Shown one piece after another: positions 51,056-62,904 of a stretch of DNA of 64,000 bases. This stretch comes from Phytoactinopolyspora mesophila. Its GTDB lineage: Bacteria; Actinomycetota; Actinomycetes; Jiangellales; Jiangellaceae. The stretch lies in the NCBI RefSeq assembly GCF_010122465.1, contig NZ_WLZY01000006.1, positions 338,419 through 402,418 of the forward strand. The letters are read 5' to 3'. The position numbers were made by a program, and so were the translations under genes. Positions within the stretch are counted from its first letter, which is position 1; every line of letters starts with the position of its first letter. Below the pieces are notes generated by a model, which made no database searches, was not told the origin of the DNA, and saw only the letters and a program-made list of their open reading frames with translations.

Positions 51056-51679
51056 TCAGTCGGAGGCGGAATGAGGTGGGGTGGCTCGATCGGGGGCTCG
51101 CGCGGCGTCGAGCAGGGCTTCGAACGCGCGCCGTGCCCGGGGCTGCGCCGCGGTGTCGTCGAGCAGGCGGTGGGCATGGTAGAAGCCGAGCATCACGCCG
51201 TTGAGATCGTGCGCGAACTGCTCGGCGTCGGCGTCCTCGCGGAACTGGCCCTCGGTGATGCCGGTGCGAAAGACCTGGGCAATGGTGTCGAGCAGGTCTC
51301 GGTGGTCCTGGACCAATTGGTCGCGAACGGGGCCGGGCTGCTCGTCCAGCTCGGTTGCGGCCTTCACGAACAGGCAGCCGCCCGGCATCCGGAACAGCCC
51401 GCAGTCGAGCCACCGGTCGAACAGTTCGCGCACGCGGGGCTCGCCTCGGGGCGCCGCGAGGGCGGGGCGGATGACGGAGTCGATGAACTCGGCGCGCGAC
51501 TCGGCCAGGACGGCCAGCTGCAGAGCCTCCTTCGACTGGAAGTGGGCAAACAGTCCACTCTTGGACATGCCCGTAGATGACGCCAGGTTGCCGATGGTCA
51601 ACCCGCCGAGGCCAACTTGATAGGCCGTCTGCACACCACGGCGGAGGATGATCCGCCGGGTGTCGGCACCCTTGCTCAT
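51056..51679 (-). CDS. TetR family transcriptional regulator
   Basis: A 207-residue repressor. The N-terminal helix-turn-helix is TRRIILRRGVQTAYQVGLGGLTIGNLA then STGMSKSGLFAHFQSKEALQ (about residues 7-52). The ligand-binding domain contains RELFDRWLDCGLFRMPGGCLFV, the TetR_C pattern of the AefR-like group. The ATG at 51679 is about 7 nt beyond a -10-like TATTCT and no RBS is seen, so it is likely leaderless. It probably controls itself and the downstream hydrolase. Confidence 0.9.
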   Translation of the reverse strand: MSKGADTRRIILRRGVQTAYQVGLGGLTIGNLASSTGMSKSGLFAHFQSKEALQLAVLAESRAEFIDSVIRPALAAPRGEPRVRELFDRWLDCGLFRMPGGCLFVKAATELDEQPGPVRDQLVQDHRDLLDTIAQVFRTGITEGQFREDADAEQFAHDLNGVMLGFYHAHRLLDDTAAQPRARRAFEALLDAARAPDRATPPHSASD

Positions 51680-51686
51680 AGTGGGG

Positions 51687-51706
51687 AGAATAGCACGACC
51701 GTACGC
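51687..51706 (-). promoter_or_regulatory. TetR promoter and operator
   Basis: On the minus strand the operator-like CGTACGGTCGTGC is followed at once by the -10 TATTCT (51692-51687) and 7 nt later by the ATG. The operator has a second copy at 50987-50998. Confidence 0.5.
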
Positions 51707-51802
51707 TTCGTCGCGGCATGTGTAGACCCGGGGATCACGGGCCGAATGCAGGAGTCATGCCGGGGCAGCGGCGAAGAGACGGCTGGTCGTAGTCTCTGGA
51801 GC

Positions 51803-55161
<3,359 letters not shown>

Positions 55162-55237
55162 ACGCCACTCAATCACCGCCGCCGGTGTTCATGAGCACCC
55201 GCGGCAGGATACTGCGCGAGCGTCCTACCGTGGTGTT

Positions 55238-56365
55238 GTGGGCGAGCCAGACCTGACCGTGTTTCTCAGCGGCGATGTGATGCTGGGCCGTGGTATCGAC
55301 CAGATATTGCCCAACGCTGGTGATCCGCGACTGGCCGAGCCTTTCGTGCGCGACGCCCGGGCCTATGTCGACCTCGCCGAGAAGGTGAACGGTCCGATTC
55401 CGCGCCCTGCCGAGTTCGAGTGGCCGTGGGGCGAGGCGTTGCCGGTGCTGGTGGAGTTGGGGCCCGATGTGCGCATTGTCAACCTCGAGACGAGCGTCAC
55501 CACTAGCTCCGAGTTCGATCCCAGCAAGTCCGTGCACTATCGGATGAGCCCGGGCAACGTCGCGAGTCTGGTCGCCGGCAAGCCGGACGTGTGTGCGCTG
55601 GCCAACAACCACACGCTGGATTTCGGCCGCTCCGGCCTGGTGGAGACGCTGGAGGTGCTGGCCGCGTCCGGGCTGCACTCGGCCGGGGCCGGGCGCGACG
55701 CCCGGGAGGCGAGCAGGCCCGCCGTCGTGCGCACTTCAGGTGGCCGGCGAGTGACAGTCTTCTCGTTCGGCAGCCAGACCAGCGGTATACCAGCCGGTTG
55801 GCGCGCCGGCACCGATCACCCGGGCATTGCGATGGGGGAGCTCGACGATGCCAGCGACGTCCCTCGCGAGCGGATCGGAGCGGCCAAGAACTCCGGCGAT
55901 ATCGTCGTCGTCTCCGTGCACTGGGGCGGCAACTGGGGATACGAGATAGAACCAGAGCACATTGAGCTGGCTCATCGGCTGATCGATGCGGGGGCCGACG
56001 TGGTGCATGGGCACTCGTCGCACCATCCACGCCCGATCGAGGTCTACCGGGACAGACTCATCCTGTATGGCTGCGGCGACCTGATCAATGACTACGAGGG
56101 CATCGCCGGCCGGGACGAATACCGCGACGACCTCCGGCCCCTGTACCTCGCCGCGCTCGATCCGGAAACTGGAGCACTGCGCACGTTACGGATGATCATC
56201 ATGCAGGCACGCAAGATGCGGCTGGAACACGCCGCTGCCGTGGACACGGCATGGCTCGCCGCGACTCTCGGCGAGCTCAGCGCCGCTCATGGTGTGGACG
56301 TACGCGTGATCTCGCTGGAAATGGCGGTAGGCGCGCTTCCTGCGTTGGACGTCGTCACCCGATGA
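55238..56365 (+). CDS. CapA family (poly-gamma-glutamate synthesis-like) protein
   Basis: A 375-residue metallophosphatase-fold protein of the PGA_cap/CapA family. FLSGDVMLGRGIDQIL (about 10-25), VRIVNLETSVT, DVCALANNHTLDFGRSGL, VSVHWGGNWGY, VVHGHSSHHPRPIEVY and GCGDLINDYEG are conserved segments with metal-binding residues. CapA in Bacillus is a membrane protein of capsule export; this one has no signal peptide, so a cytosolic phosphatase-like role is likelier. The GTG start follows a noncoding gap after ligA. Confidence 0.85.
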   Translation: MGEPDLTVFLSGDVMLGRGIDQILPNAGDPRLAEPFVRDARAYVDLAEKVNGPIPRPAEFEWPWGEALPVLVELGPDVRIVNLETSVTTSSEFDPSKSVHYRMSPGNVASLVAGKPDVCALANNHTLDFGRSGLVETLEVLAASGLHSAGAGRDAREASRPAVVRTSGGRRVTVFSFGSQTSGIPAGWRAGTDHPGIAMGELDDASDVPRERIGAAKNSGDIVVVSVHWGGNWGYEIEPEHIELAHRLIDAGADVVHGHSSHHPRPIEVYRDRLILYGCGDLINDYEGIAGRDEYRDDLRPLYLAALDPETGALRTLRMIIMQARKMRLEHAAAVDTAWLAATLGELSAAHGVDVRVISLEMAVGALPALDVVTR

Positions 56366-56456
56366 GTCTGGCGTCGCGCACCTGATTGTTCTCATGGTCA
56401 TGTGCTGTCGGTGCCGTGCGCTACGGTCGCTTGGAACGGCGACGGAATGGAAGAAC

Positions 56457-58562
56457 ATGGATCTCAAAGACGAGGCCGAGGCCCTTCTGCGGCGGCTGGT
56501 CGGTAACCCCGCCGCGGCGTTCCGCGACGGCCAGTGGGAGGCCGTCCGCGATCTCGTGGATCATCAGCGTCGTGTGCTTGTCGTGCAGCGCACCGGCTGG
56601 GGCAAGTCTGCCGTGTACTTCGTCGCTACCGGCCTGCTGCGGGCTCGTGGACGCGGCCCGACGGTGATCGTATCGCCGCTGCTCGCGCTGATGCGAGACC
56701 AGATAGCTGCTGCTGAGAAGGCTGGCGTCCGAGCGGTCACCATCAACTCCGCGAACGCCGATCAATGGGGCGAAGTCGCCCAACAGCTTGCCGACGACGC
56801 CGTGGACGTTCTACTGGTCAGTCCGGAACGGCTGAACAATCCGCGGTTCCGGGAGGAGCAGCTCCCGGCGCTGGCCAGCGGCGCCGGGCTGGTCGTCGTC
56901 GACGAGGCCCATTGCGTGTCGGACTGGGGACACGATTTCCGGCCGGACTACCGGCGCATCCGCGACCTCCTGGATTCTCTGCCGGGCGGTACACCGGTAC
57001 TGGCCACCACAGCGACGGCCAACGCTCGAGTGGTCACCGACGTCGCCGAGCAGCTCGGTAGTGGCGGGGCAGAGGTGCGGACTGTTCGCGGTTCGCTGGC
57101 TCGCGACAGCTTGCGGTTGGGAGTGCTCACGCTGCCGTCGTCCGACGAGCGCCTGGGCTGGCTTCTGGCCCACCTGAATGAGCTGCCGGGCAGCGGGATC
57201 ATCTACGCGCTCACCGTCTCAGCCGCCGAAGACACCGCGGCGTTGCTGCACGATGCCGGACATCGGGTCCTGGCCTACACCGGCCGGACCGACCCCGCGG
57301 ACCGGATCGATGCCGAGCGGGCGCTGTTGCACAACGAGGTCAAGGCGCTGGTCGCCACCAGCGCGCTCGGTATGGGCTTCGACAAGCCGGACCTCGGTTT
57401 TGTCGTGCACCTGGGCGCGCCCCCATCGCCGGTGGCGTACTACCAGCAGGTGGGCCGGGCAGGCCGGGCCACCGAGCGGGCCGACGTGCTGCTGCTCCCG
57501 GGCGCGCAGGACAAGGACATCTGGCACTACTTCGCGACGGTCTCGATGCCGCAGCCCGAACAGGCCGAAGCGGTGATCTCGGCCCTGACCGATGCCGGCC
57601 AGCCCATGTCCACGGCGGCCCTGGAGACCGTTGCCGACGTCCGGCGGACCCGCCTGGAACTGTTGCTGAAGGTGCTCGACGTAGACGGCGCGGTACGCCG
57701 GGTCCGTGGTGGCTGGGAGGCTACCGGCCGGCCTTGGGTCTATGACGCCGAGCGCTACGCGCGGGTGGCGGCAACGCGCACCGACGAGGCCCAGATGATG
57801 CTGACCTATCAGCGTGGTGATCGATGCCGCATGGCGTTCCTGCAGGAGGTGCTCGACGACCCAGCTGCTGCCGAGTGCGGGCGCTGCGATGTCTGTGCAG
57901 GCGCCTGGTACTCGGGGACAGTCCCCGATGACGCCCGGGCGAGCGCGCGCAACACCCTTGACCGGGCGGGGATTGCCGTCGAACCACGTGCTCAATGGCC
58001 GTCGGGAATGGGCCGGCTCGGCGTCGAGGTTCGCGGCAAAATCCCCGACACCGAACGGGTGGAGCCAGGCAGGGCGGTCGCACGCCTCACCGATCTCGGG
58101 TGGGGGCAGCGTCTGCGAGAGGTATTGGGCGAACCTGACGCGCCGGCCGGCGACGCTCTACTCACGGCATGTGTGGACGTTCTGCGCGATTGGGACTGGG
58201 AACACCGCCCGCACGCAGTGGCCTGGATGCCGTCATACTCTCGGCCGAAACTGATTCAGTCGGTGGCGCAGCATCTCGCCGGGATCGGCCGGCTGAGAGA
58301 ACTTGGGCCGCTGGAGTCTCTCCCGGGACCGCCGCCGGGTGAGCCGGGTGGCAACAGCGCCTTCAGGCTGGCCGGAGTATGGGGGAGGTGGCAAGCTGGG
58401 GAGTCGATGCGCGCTTCACTCGCCGAGCTTGGCAGCGACCCTGTCGTGTTACTCGTCGACGACCTGATCGACTCCCGTTGGACCATCACCGTTGCCGGTC
58501 AGACCCTGCGTCAAGCCGGAGCCGGTCAGGTGCTGCCGTTTGCCCTGGCCGTCGCCGCGTGA
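56457..58562 (+). CDS. RecQ-type helicase fused to a phosphoribosyltransferase-like domain
   Basis: A 701-residue protein. Helicase motifs: FRDGQWEAV (motif 0), TGWGKS (47-52, motif I, Trp in place of the usual Ser-Gly), VVVDEAHCVSDWGHDFRPDY (motif II, aromatic loop), LATTATAN (III), ATSALGMGFDKPD (V) and QQVGRAGR (VI). CGRCDVC marks the zinc-binding region. Residues about 570-701 form a phosphoribosyltransferase-like domain, with VVLLVDDLIDSRWT as the PRPP loop. I take this as a known actinobacterial architecture. It may couple repair to nucleotide metabolism. The last 114 bp overlap the convergent ACT gene. Confidence 0.9.
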   Translation: MDLKDEAEALLRRLVGNPAAAFRDGQWEAVRDLVDHQRRVLVVQRTGWGKSAVYFVATGLLRARGRGPTVIVSPLLALMRDQIAAAEKAGVRAVTINSANADQWGEVAQQLADDAVDVLLVSPERLNNPRFREEQLPALASGAGLVVVDEAHCVSDWGHDFRPDYRRIRDLLDSLPGGTPVLATTATANARVVTDVAEQLGSGGAEVRTVRGSLARDSLRLGVLTLPSSDERLGWLLAHLNELPGSGIIYALTVSAAEDTAALLHDAGHRVLAYTGRTDPADRIDAERALLHNEVKALVATSALGMGFDKPDLGFVVHLGAPPSPVAYYQQVGRAGRATERADVLLLPGAQDKDIWHYFATVSMPQPEQAEAVISALTDAGQPMSTAALETVADVRRTRLELLLKVLDVDGAVRRVRGGWEATGRPWVYDAERYARVAATRTDEAQMMLTYQRGDRCRMAFLQEVLDDPAAAECGRCDVCAGAWYSGTVPDDARASARNTLDRAGIAVEPRAQWPSGMGRLGVEVRGKIPDTERVEPGRAVARLTDLGWGQRLREVLGEPDAPAGDALLTACVDVLRDWDWEHRPHAVAWMPSYSRPKLIQSVAQHLAGIGRLRELGPLESLPGPPPGEPGGNSAFRLAGVWGRWQAGESMRASLAELGSDPVVLLVDDLIDSRWTITVAGQTLRQAGAGQVLPFALAVAA

Positions 58563-59213
58563 GTCATCCTGGCCGATCACCCCGGCCAGGGCCGTGAGGT
58601 GGGTCAGGCGCGCCAGTTCGGAGGCGAGGATCTCCGGGCCCCCGTCGCGCCCGAGCACAATGGCCCGCACAGGCGAGTCGACGGGAGTGCCAACAGCCAC
58701 GACATCCTGCCACGACTCCGGCGCCCAATCACCATCGGTGGAGATCCGCACGGGTGCTGGCATGGGAAGCCATGGCACAGTCAAGCCCGCGGCTTGAGGG
58801 GCTCCGGATGCTGAACGCTCCACCACCAGCCGTCCCTCTTCGAGCTTGACCAGCAGGGCCCAGCCGGATCGAAAGACGCCGGGTATCAAATCCACCAGGA
58901 TCTCCGCGGCCCGGCTGGGCTCGGAGGTCATCGCCTCGACGGCTTCGAGATCACGGTGCAGGTGACCACCCGGGCTGTAGTGGCCGATGAATTCCACCTC
59001 GACGCCGTCGACCAAGCCGCAGGCGCTGACCAGGGAGTCCGGCAGCCTGCCCGGAGGAAGATCCACCAGGAAATCGTCCACGGCGCGACCGTCACCGCGG
59101 TGCTCCACTACATCGATGCCGACGATGTCCCCACCGGCGTCGCCGATGGCAGACGCGATAGCCCCGAGTGTGCCGGGCTCGTCGGGGAGCAGCACGCGCA
59201 GCAGATAGGACAC
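58449..59213 (-). CDS. ACT-domain amino-acid-binding protein
   Basis: A 254-residue protein with a GTG start. The ACT fold is clear: LLRVLLPDEPGTLGAIASAIGDAGGDIVGIDVVEHRGD (residues 3-41). A second domain (about 90-220) of unknown role follows. In mycobacteria an ACT gene (Rv3013) sits on the strand opposite ligA, as here; CapA and RecQ genes separate them in this genome. The last 38 residues are antisense to the RecQ C-terminus and look like a non-conserved read-through extension. Confidence 0.85.
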   Translation of the reverse strand: MSYLLRVLLPDEPGTLGAIASAIGDAGGDIVGIDVVEHRGDGRAVDDFLVDLPPGRLPDSLVSACGLVDGVEVEFIGHYSPGGHLHRDLEAVEAMTSEPSRAAEILVDLIPGVFRSGWALLVKLEEGRLVVERSASGAPQAAGLTVPWLPMPAPVRISTDGDWAPESWQDVVAVGTPVDSPVRAIVLGRDGGPEILASELARLTHLTALAGVIGQDDSRGDGQGKRQHLTGSGLTQGLTGNGDGPTGVDQVVDE

Positions 59214-59412
59214 CAGAACAATCCTGTCACTCGATGATGAAGGCTATGTTTCTGCCCGGCTTTGGCCTGGGCGGTTCGTCAAGGGCGGGTCGCCAGGCGC
59301 CAGGCGCCAAGAAGAATGTACCGGCCGGCACCCGCACTCGGGTGGAGTTTTCGATCAGAGAACCCGGTCGGTCCGGCCGCTGACGCGGCAAGGGCGCGGT
59401 GATCGTCCGGCG

Positions 59413-60060
59413 TCAGTGACCGGCCTTGAGCCAGGCCAGGACCGCCAGCACTCTGCGGTGCCCGTCGTCGGAAGGATGCAGGTCCAGCTTGGTGAGGATG
59501 GAGGAGATGTGTTTCTCCACGGCACCCTCGGTAACGACCATCGCTCGGGCGATGGCGGAGTTGGTCCGGCCCTCGGCCATCAGACCCAGCACGTCGCGTT
59601 CGCGCGGAGTGAGTTGCTCCAGCGGGTCGCGCCGTCGCTGGGCGAAAAGCTGAGCCACCACTTCCGGGTCGAGCACCGTGCCGCCCGAGGCGACGCGCTC
59701 CAGAGCATCGGACAGCTCGTTGAGGTTCGAGACGCGGTCCTTGAGGAGGTATCCCACCCCGCCGGCACCGTCGGCCAGGAGGTCGGAGGCGTAGGACTCC
59801 TCGACATACTGGGACAAGACGAGCACGCCGGTCCCGGGTACCTGTTTGCGGGCCTCGATGGCCGCCCGCAGGCCTTCATCGGTGTAGCTCGGCGGCATCC
59901 GGACGTCGACGATCGCGAGGTCAGGTTTGTGCTCGAGTACCGCTCGCACCAGTTCGGTGCCGTCGCCGACTCCTTCGACGACGTCCGCTCCGGCCTCCCC
60001 GAGCAGGCGCACCAAACCCTCACGGAGCAGCAACGAGTCTTCGGCCAGCACTATTCGCAC
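59413..60060 (-). CDS. LuxR-type response regulator
   Basis: A 215-residue regulator. GTG 60060 begins the receiver (VRIVLAEDSLLLREGLVRLL). The acidic residues are Glu7-Asp8, the phospho-acceptor is Asp52 (IVDVRMPP), then LSQY and Lys in YLLKDRV. The LuxR helix-turn-helix is LTPRERDVLGLMAEGRTNSAIARAM. Regulators of this type usually follow directly after the PF13796-type kinase found here at 61535-62899, but a repeat-flanked gene separates them. Confidence 0.9.
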   Translation of the reverse strand: MRIVLAEDSLLLREGLVRLLGEAGADVVEGVGDGTELVRAVLEHKPDLAIVDVRMPPSYTDEGLRAAIEARKQVPGTGVLVLSQYVEESYASDLLADGAGGVGYLLKDRVSNLNELSDALERVASGGTVLDPEVVAQLFAQRRRDPLEQLTPRERDVLGLMAEGRTNSAIARAMVVTEGAVEKHISSILTKLDLHPSDDGHRRVLAVLAWLKAGH

Positions 60061-60085
60061 AGGGCAAGCTTGCCACTCTCTGCCC

Positions 60086-60184
60086 ACTTCAATACCGCCA
60101 GGTCGTGTCCAGGCCCGAAAACCGGGTATGACCCAACCTGGCGGTATTGAAGTCGGCCTCAACGGCACCTGGCGGTATTGAAGT
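60086..60184. repeat. 99-bp three-motif repeat, copy 1
   Basis: The 18-mer ACTTCAATACCGCCAGGT (60086-60103) is followed by its complement ACCTGGCGGTATTGAAGT at 60136-60153 and 60167-60184. The first two can form an 18-bp hairpin. Copy 2 at 61419-61517 has the same motifs at the same offsets (0, 50, 81) and a related interior. Confidence 0.95.
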
Positions 60185-60194
60185 CGGCATGACA

Positions 60195-61274
60195 TCAGCG
60201 GCCATCCCGCCACCAGTCCGGTGGGAGGATGATCGAAGTGGGATGCGGCGACGGCCAGTCGGCCGGCCCGGGATCTACCGGGCCGACGCCGGGGACGTGC
60301 TTCCACCAGCGAATGGGCACGGAGCGGGGCGGATTGTCGCGCAACAGCCGACCGAATCTGCGGATCATCTCGTCTCGGCGAAAGGCTGCCATCCCGAAGT
60401 CGTAACGCACGATGTCGAGGCCGAGGCGTCGCAGCCGCCATTCCCGTTCTTTCTCCTTGGCGACAATCGCCGCCGCATCCGGGCGGTTATTGTACTTCCC
60501 TGCGCCGTCCGCTTCGTGCGCGGCGAAGTGGTACGGCCACAGCCCGTCGAGGCGGAACTCGGGCTCGTCGGCTCCTACCCAGGCATTGGAGACCGGCATA
60601 GGCAAACCACCGGCGATGACGCCGAACCGGCCGAGAGTCTCGATCGGGCTTTCCGACAGCGGGTCAGCGTTCTGGGCCACCCATCGGGCACGGGTGACGC
60701 CGGGCCACCGAGACATGAAGCGGGTGGCGTCGCCGATGTCGAGCCCTTGCCGGACGACTGCGTCTGCGACCACCAGCGCAGCTGGTATGTCGGTGGTCAG
60801 GGCGATGGTGGCGGCTGCCCATTCCTGGCTGACCAGCCGTACCCGCCTCGTCTGGGAGTGGTGTTCCGGCGGCACGCGGTGCGTCAGGATACGCCCGTAG
60901 GCACTTTGCTTCGGCCCTCTGCCGCGGCGTTTGGGGCGTACGACCACGGGGCGCTCGGGTGGGCGGCCGAGCGTCGGCAGCTGCCACACCGTGACCGCCG
61001 ACCAGCCGGTAAGCAGGGCGTCCACATTGCTGGAGATGGCGAAGGCACGAGCTGACAGCTCGTGCAACTGCCAGCCTTCCGACCTCGCCACCGCTGCCGC
61101 CGACGCATAGACGCCGTCGGCCATCCGGACGAGCAAGCCCGCGCGCTCGAGCTCTGCCAGCCGCTGCGGGCGGACACCGACGTTGCGGGCCAGCCCCACA
61201 TCGATCAAGCCCTCGCACTGGCGGAGAAGCGTTCTGATGTTGGACGGCAGTTGTGTCAGTCGGCGGCCGCTCAT
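60195..61274 (-). CDS. AbiEi-like N-domain with C-terminal PD-(D/E)XK (DUF559-like) nuclease domain
   Basis: A 359-residue protein. The N-terminal winged-helix segment (IRTLLRQCEGLIDVGLARNVGVRPQRLAELERAGLLVRMADGVYA) matches the AbiEi antitoxin start. The C-terminal part has SPIETLGRFGVIAGGLPMPVSNAWV, EFRLDGLWP and AAHEADGAGKYNN, the core of a Vsr/DUF559-type PD-(D/E)XK nuclease (Glu, Asp, Glu-x-Asp). Such two-domain proteins are common in actinobacteria; function is not established. It lies between two 99-bp repeats and splits a kinase/regulator pair, so it may be an inserted cassette. Confidence 0.78.
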   Translation of the reverse strand: MSGRRLTQLPSNIRTLLRQCEGLIDVGLARNVGVRPQRLAELERAGLLVRMADGVYASAAAVARSEGWQLHELSARAFAISSNVDALLTGWSAVTVWQLPTLGRPPERPVVVRPKRRGRGPKQSAYGRILTHRVPPEHHSQTRRVRLVSQEWAAATIALTTDIPAALVVADAVVRQGLDIGDATRFMSRWPGVTRARWVAQNADPLSESPIETLGRFGVIAGGLPMPVSNAWVGADEPEFRLDGLWPYHFAAHEADGAGKYNNRPDAAAIVAKEKEREWRLRRLGLDIVRYDFGMAAFRRDEMIRRFGRLLRDNPPRSVPIRWWKHVPGVGPVDPGPADWPSPHPTSIILPPDWWRDGR

Positions 61275-61418
61275 GGCGATCTACGATGACCGACGACGGA
61301 CCGGGTTGCGCCCCGTCGTCGGCGAATTGTGGACAACCAGGCCCGTCGAGCAGCGCTCGCCTGTGGAAAACGCGCATCTTTCGTTCGCGCGGAACCAAGC
61401 CAAGCAACGCCACGCTCG

Positions 61419-61517
61419 ACTTCAATACCGCCAGGTCGCGTTCAGGCCTGATAACAGGAGATGACGCAACCTGGCGGTATTGAAGTCGGTGTCAATGGCA
61501 CCTGGCGGTATTGAAGT
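61419..61517. repeat. 99-bp three-motif repeat, copy 2
   Basis: The same three 18-mers as copy 1 lie at 61419-61436, 61469-61486 and 61500-61517, in the same orientation and spacing. It follows the stop of the sensor kinase and precedes the AbiEi-like gene. No other gene is seen between 61275 and 61534. Confidence 0.95.
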
Positions 61518-61534
61518 CGAGCGCTAGCGCAGGG

Positions 61535-62899
61535 TCATCTGACCGGGATGTCCGCGTTGACAACAGTGCCGGCGGAGTAGGGACTGTCGAGGGACAGCTC
61601 ACCATCGACACCCGCGAGCCGGTCGGCGAGCCCGGCCAGCCCGTGCCCCTTGCCGATATGCGCGCCGCCGCGACCGTTGTCGGCGACCCGGATACACAGC
61701 AGGTCCCCAGCGGTGAAGACCGATACTTCGCAGCTGGTCGCGCCGCTGTGTTTGGCGACGTTGGTCAGCGACTCGGTGACGACGAAATACGCTGCGTTCT
61801 CGACGGCTGTCGGGAGCCGTTCGTCGGCGTCTAACTGGATGTCGAGGGTCGTCGGAACCGGGCAGCGGGCAGCCGCCGCGGCGAGCGCGGCCGCGAGTCC
61901 CCGGTCGGTCAGGATCGGCGGTGCGATCCCGCGGGACAACGCTCGCAGCTCGGCAAGGGCTTCCTGGGTCTGCTGAAGCGCGCCTTTGACGAGCGGTGCC
62001 GCGGCTTCGGGGTCGTCGTCGAGCCGGCGCTGGGCCGATTGAAGGTCCATGGTCAACCGCACCAGCCGTTGCTGGGGGCCGTCGTGGATGTCGCGCTCGA
62101 CCTTGCGCAGTGTGTCCGCCTCGGCCTGGACGACGGCCTGCCTGCTCCGGGTGAGTTCGTCGGCGCGTGCCCGCAAGGCGGCGTTCTCGTTGGTCAGGAT
62201 GGTCCAGGCGAGGGCCGACTCGATGGCGGCGAGGCCGCGCACAATGTAGGGCAGGGTTATGGCGAATACGACGCCGATGACGGTGTTGACGGTCACGTCG
62301 GCGGCGAACGAGTCCCAGCCCAGCACAAGGTCGGCCAGTCCGCGCTGCTCGTCATCGTCGTGCGGCAGCGACCAAGCCCACAGTGGGTAGGTGATCATCA
62401 ACGACGCGGCGGTCCACGCGATGGTGAAAGACCAGGTGAACACCCGGACCGGAAGGATGATGATGCCGTGGAAGAAGTCCCGCCACAGTTGCGGATCGCG
62501 CAAGTAGCCGAGAATGCGTGAGAAACCCGACTCCTCCGGGTGCCGGTAGTAAGCGGGTCCGACCCTCCTGCCCTCGAGCAGACTGACGCGGCTTCGCTCC
62601 GCCGCCGCGAATCCACGGGCGGTCATCAAGGTGACCAGTAAGACCACGAGACCGACCAGGGCGAGCGGGATCAGCCCGACGCCGAGCCAGAAGCCGGTGA
62701 CCATGAGGGTGAAGGACGCGATGGCGATCGGCAGACCGGGCAGCAGGTACAGCAGGTCGCTGCCTGCCTGGCGCCAGCCGGCCCGTGGCCGCGGCGGGCG
62801 AGACGCCCGATCGGGTCCGTGCGAGGCCTGGGGGGTGGCACCTGGGGTGCCAGGGGAGTAACCGTAGCCGGCTCCTGCGGGGTCTGTGGACCCATACAT
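61535..62899 (-). CDS. Sensor histidine kinase with PF13796-like membrane sensor
   Basis: A kinase of about 454 residues. The N-terminus is Pro/Gly-rich. Hydrophobic segments at about 50-95 and 135-210 form the putative sensor domain. The phospho-acceptor His is in KVERDIHDGPQQRLVRL (about residue 270). The ATPase domain has ESLTNVAKHSGA, VADNGRGG and GHGLAGLADRLAG. ATG 62899 suits the RBS GGAG better than the GTG at 62908. The GTG would overlap the upstream acyltransferase stop. Its likely partner is the regulator at 59413-60060. Confidence 0.9.
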   Translation of the reverse strand: MYGSTDPAGAGYGYSPGTPGATPQASHGPDRASRPPRPRAGWRQAGSDLLYLLPGLPIAIASFTLMVTGFWLGVGLIPLALVGLVVLLVTLMTARGFAAAERSRVSLLEGRRVGPAYYRHPEESGFSRILGYLRDPQLWRDFFHGIIILPVRVFTWSFTIAWTAASLMITYPLWAWSLPHDDDEQRGLADLVLGWDSFAADVTVNTVIGVVFAITLPYIVRGLAAIESALAWTILTNENAALRARADELTRSRQAVVQAEADTLRKVERDIHDGPQQRLVRLTMDLQSAQRRLDDDPEAAAPLVKGALQQTQEALAELRALSRGIAPPILTDRGLAAALAAAAARCPVPTTLDIQLDADERLPTAVENAAYFVVTESLTNVAKHSGATSCEVSVFTAGDLLCIRVADNGRGGAHIGKGHGLAGLADRLAGVDGELSLDSPYSAGTVVNADIPVR

Positions 62900-62904
62900 C
62901 GTGT

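Noticed and set aside
59237-59383. Small plus-strand frame of 48 codons (MMKAMFLPGFGLGGSSR...)
   Set aside because: It has no convincing RBS and I recognise no family. It lies between two minus-strand genes.
60086-61517. CRISPR array from repeated 18-mers
   Set aside because: There are only three motifs per copy with mixed orientation, and the two copies have similar interiors, not unique spacers.
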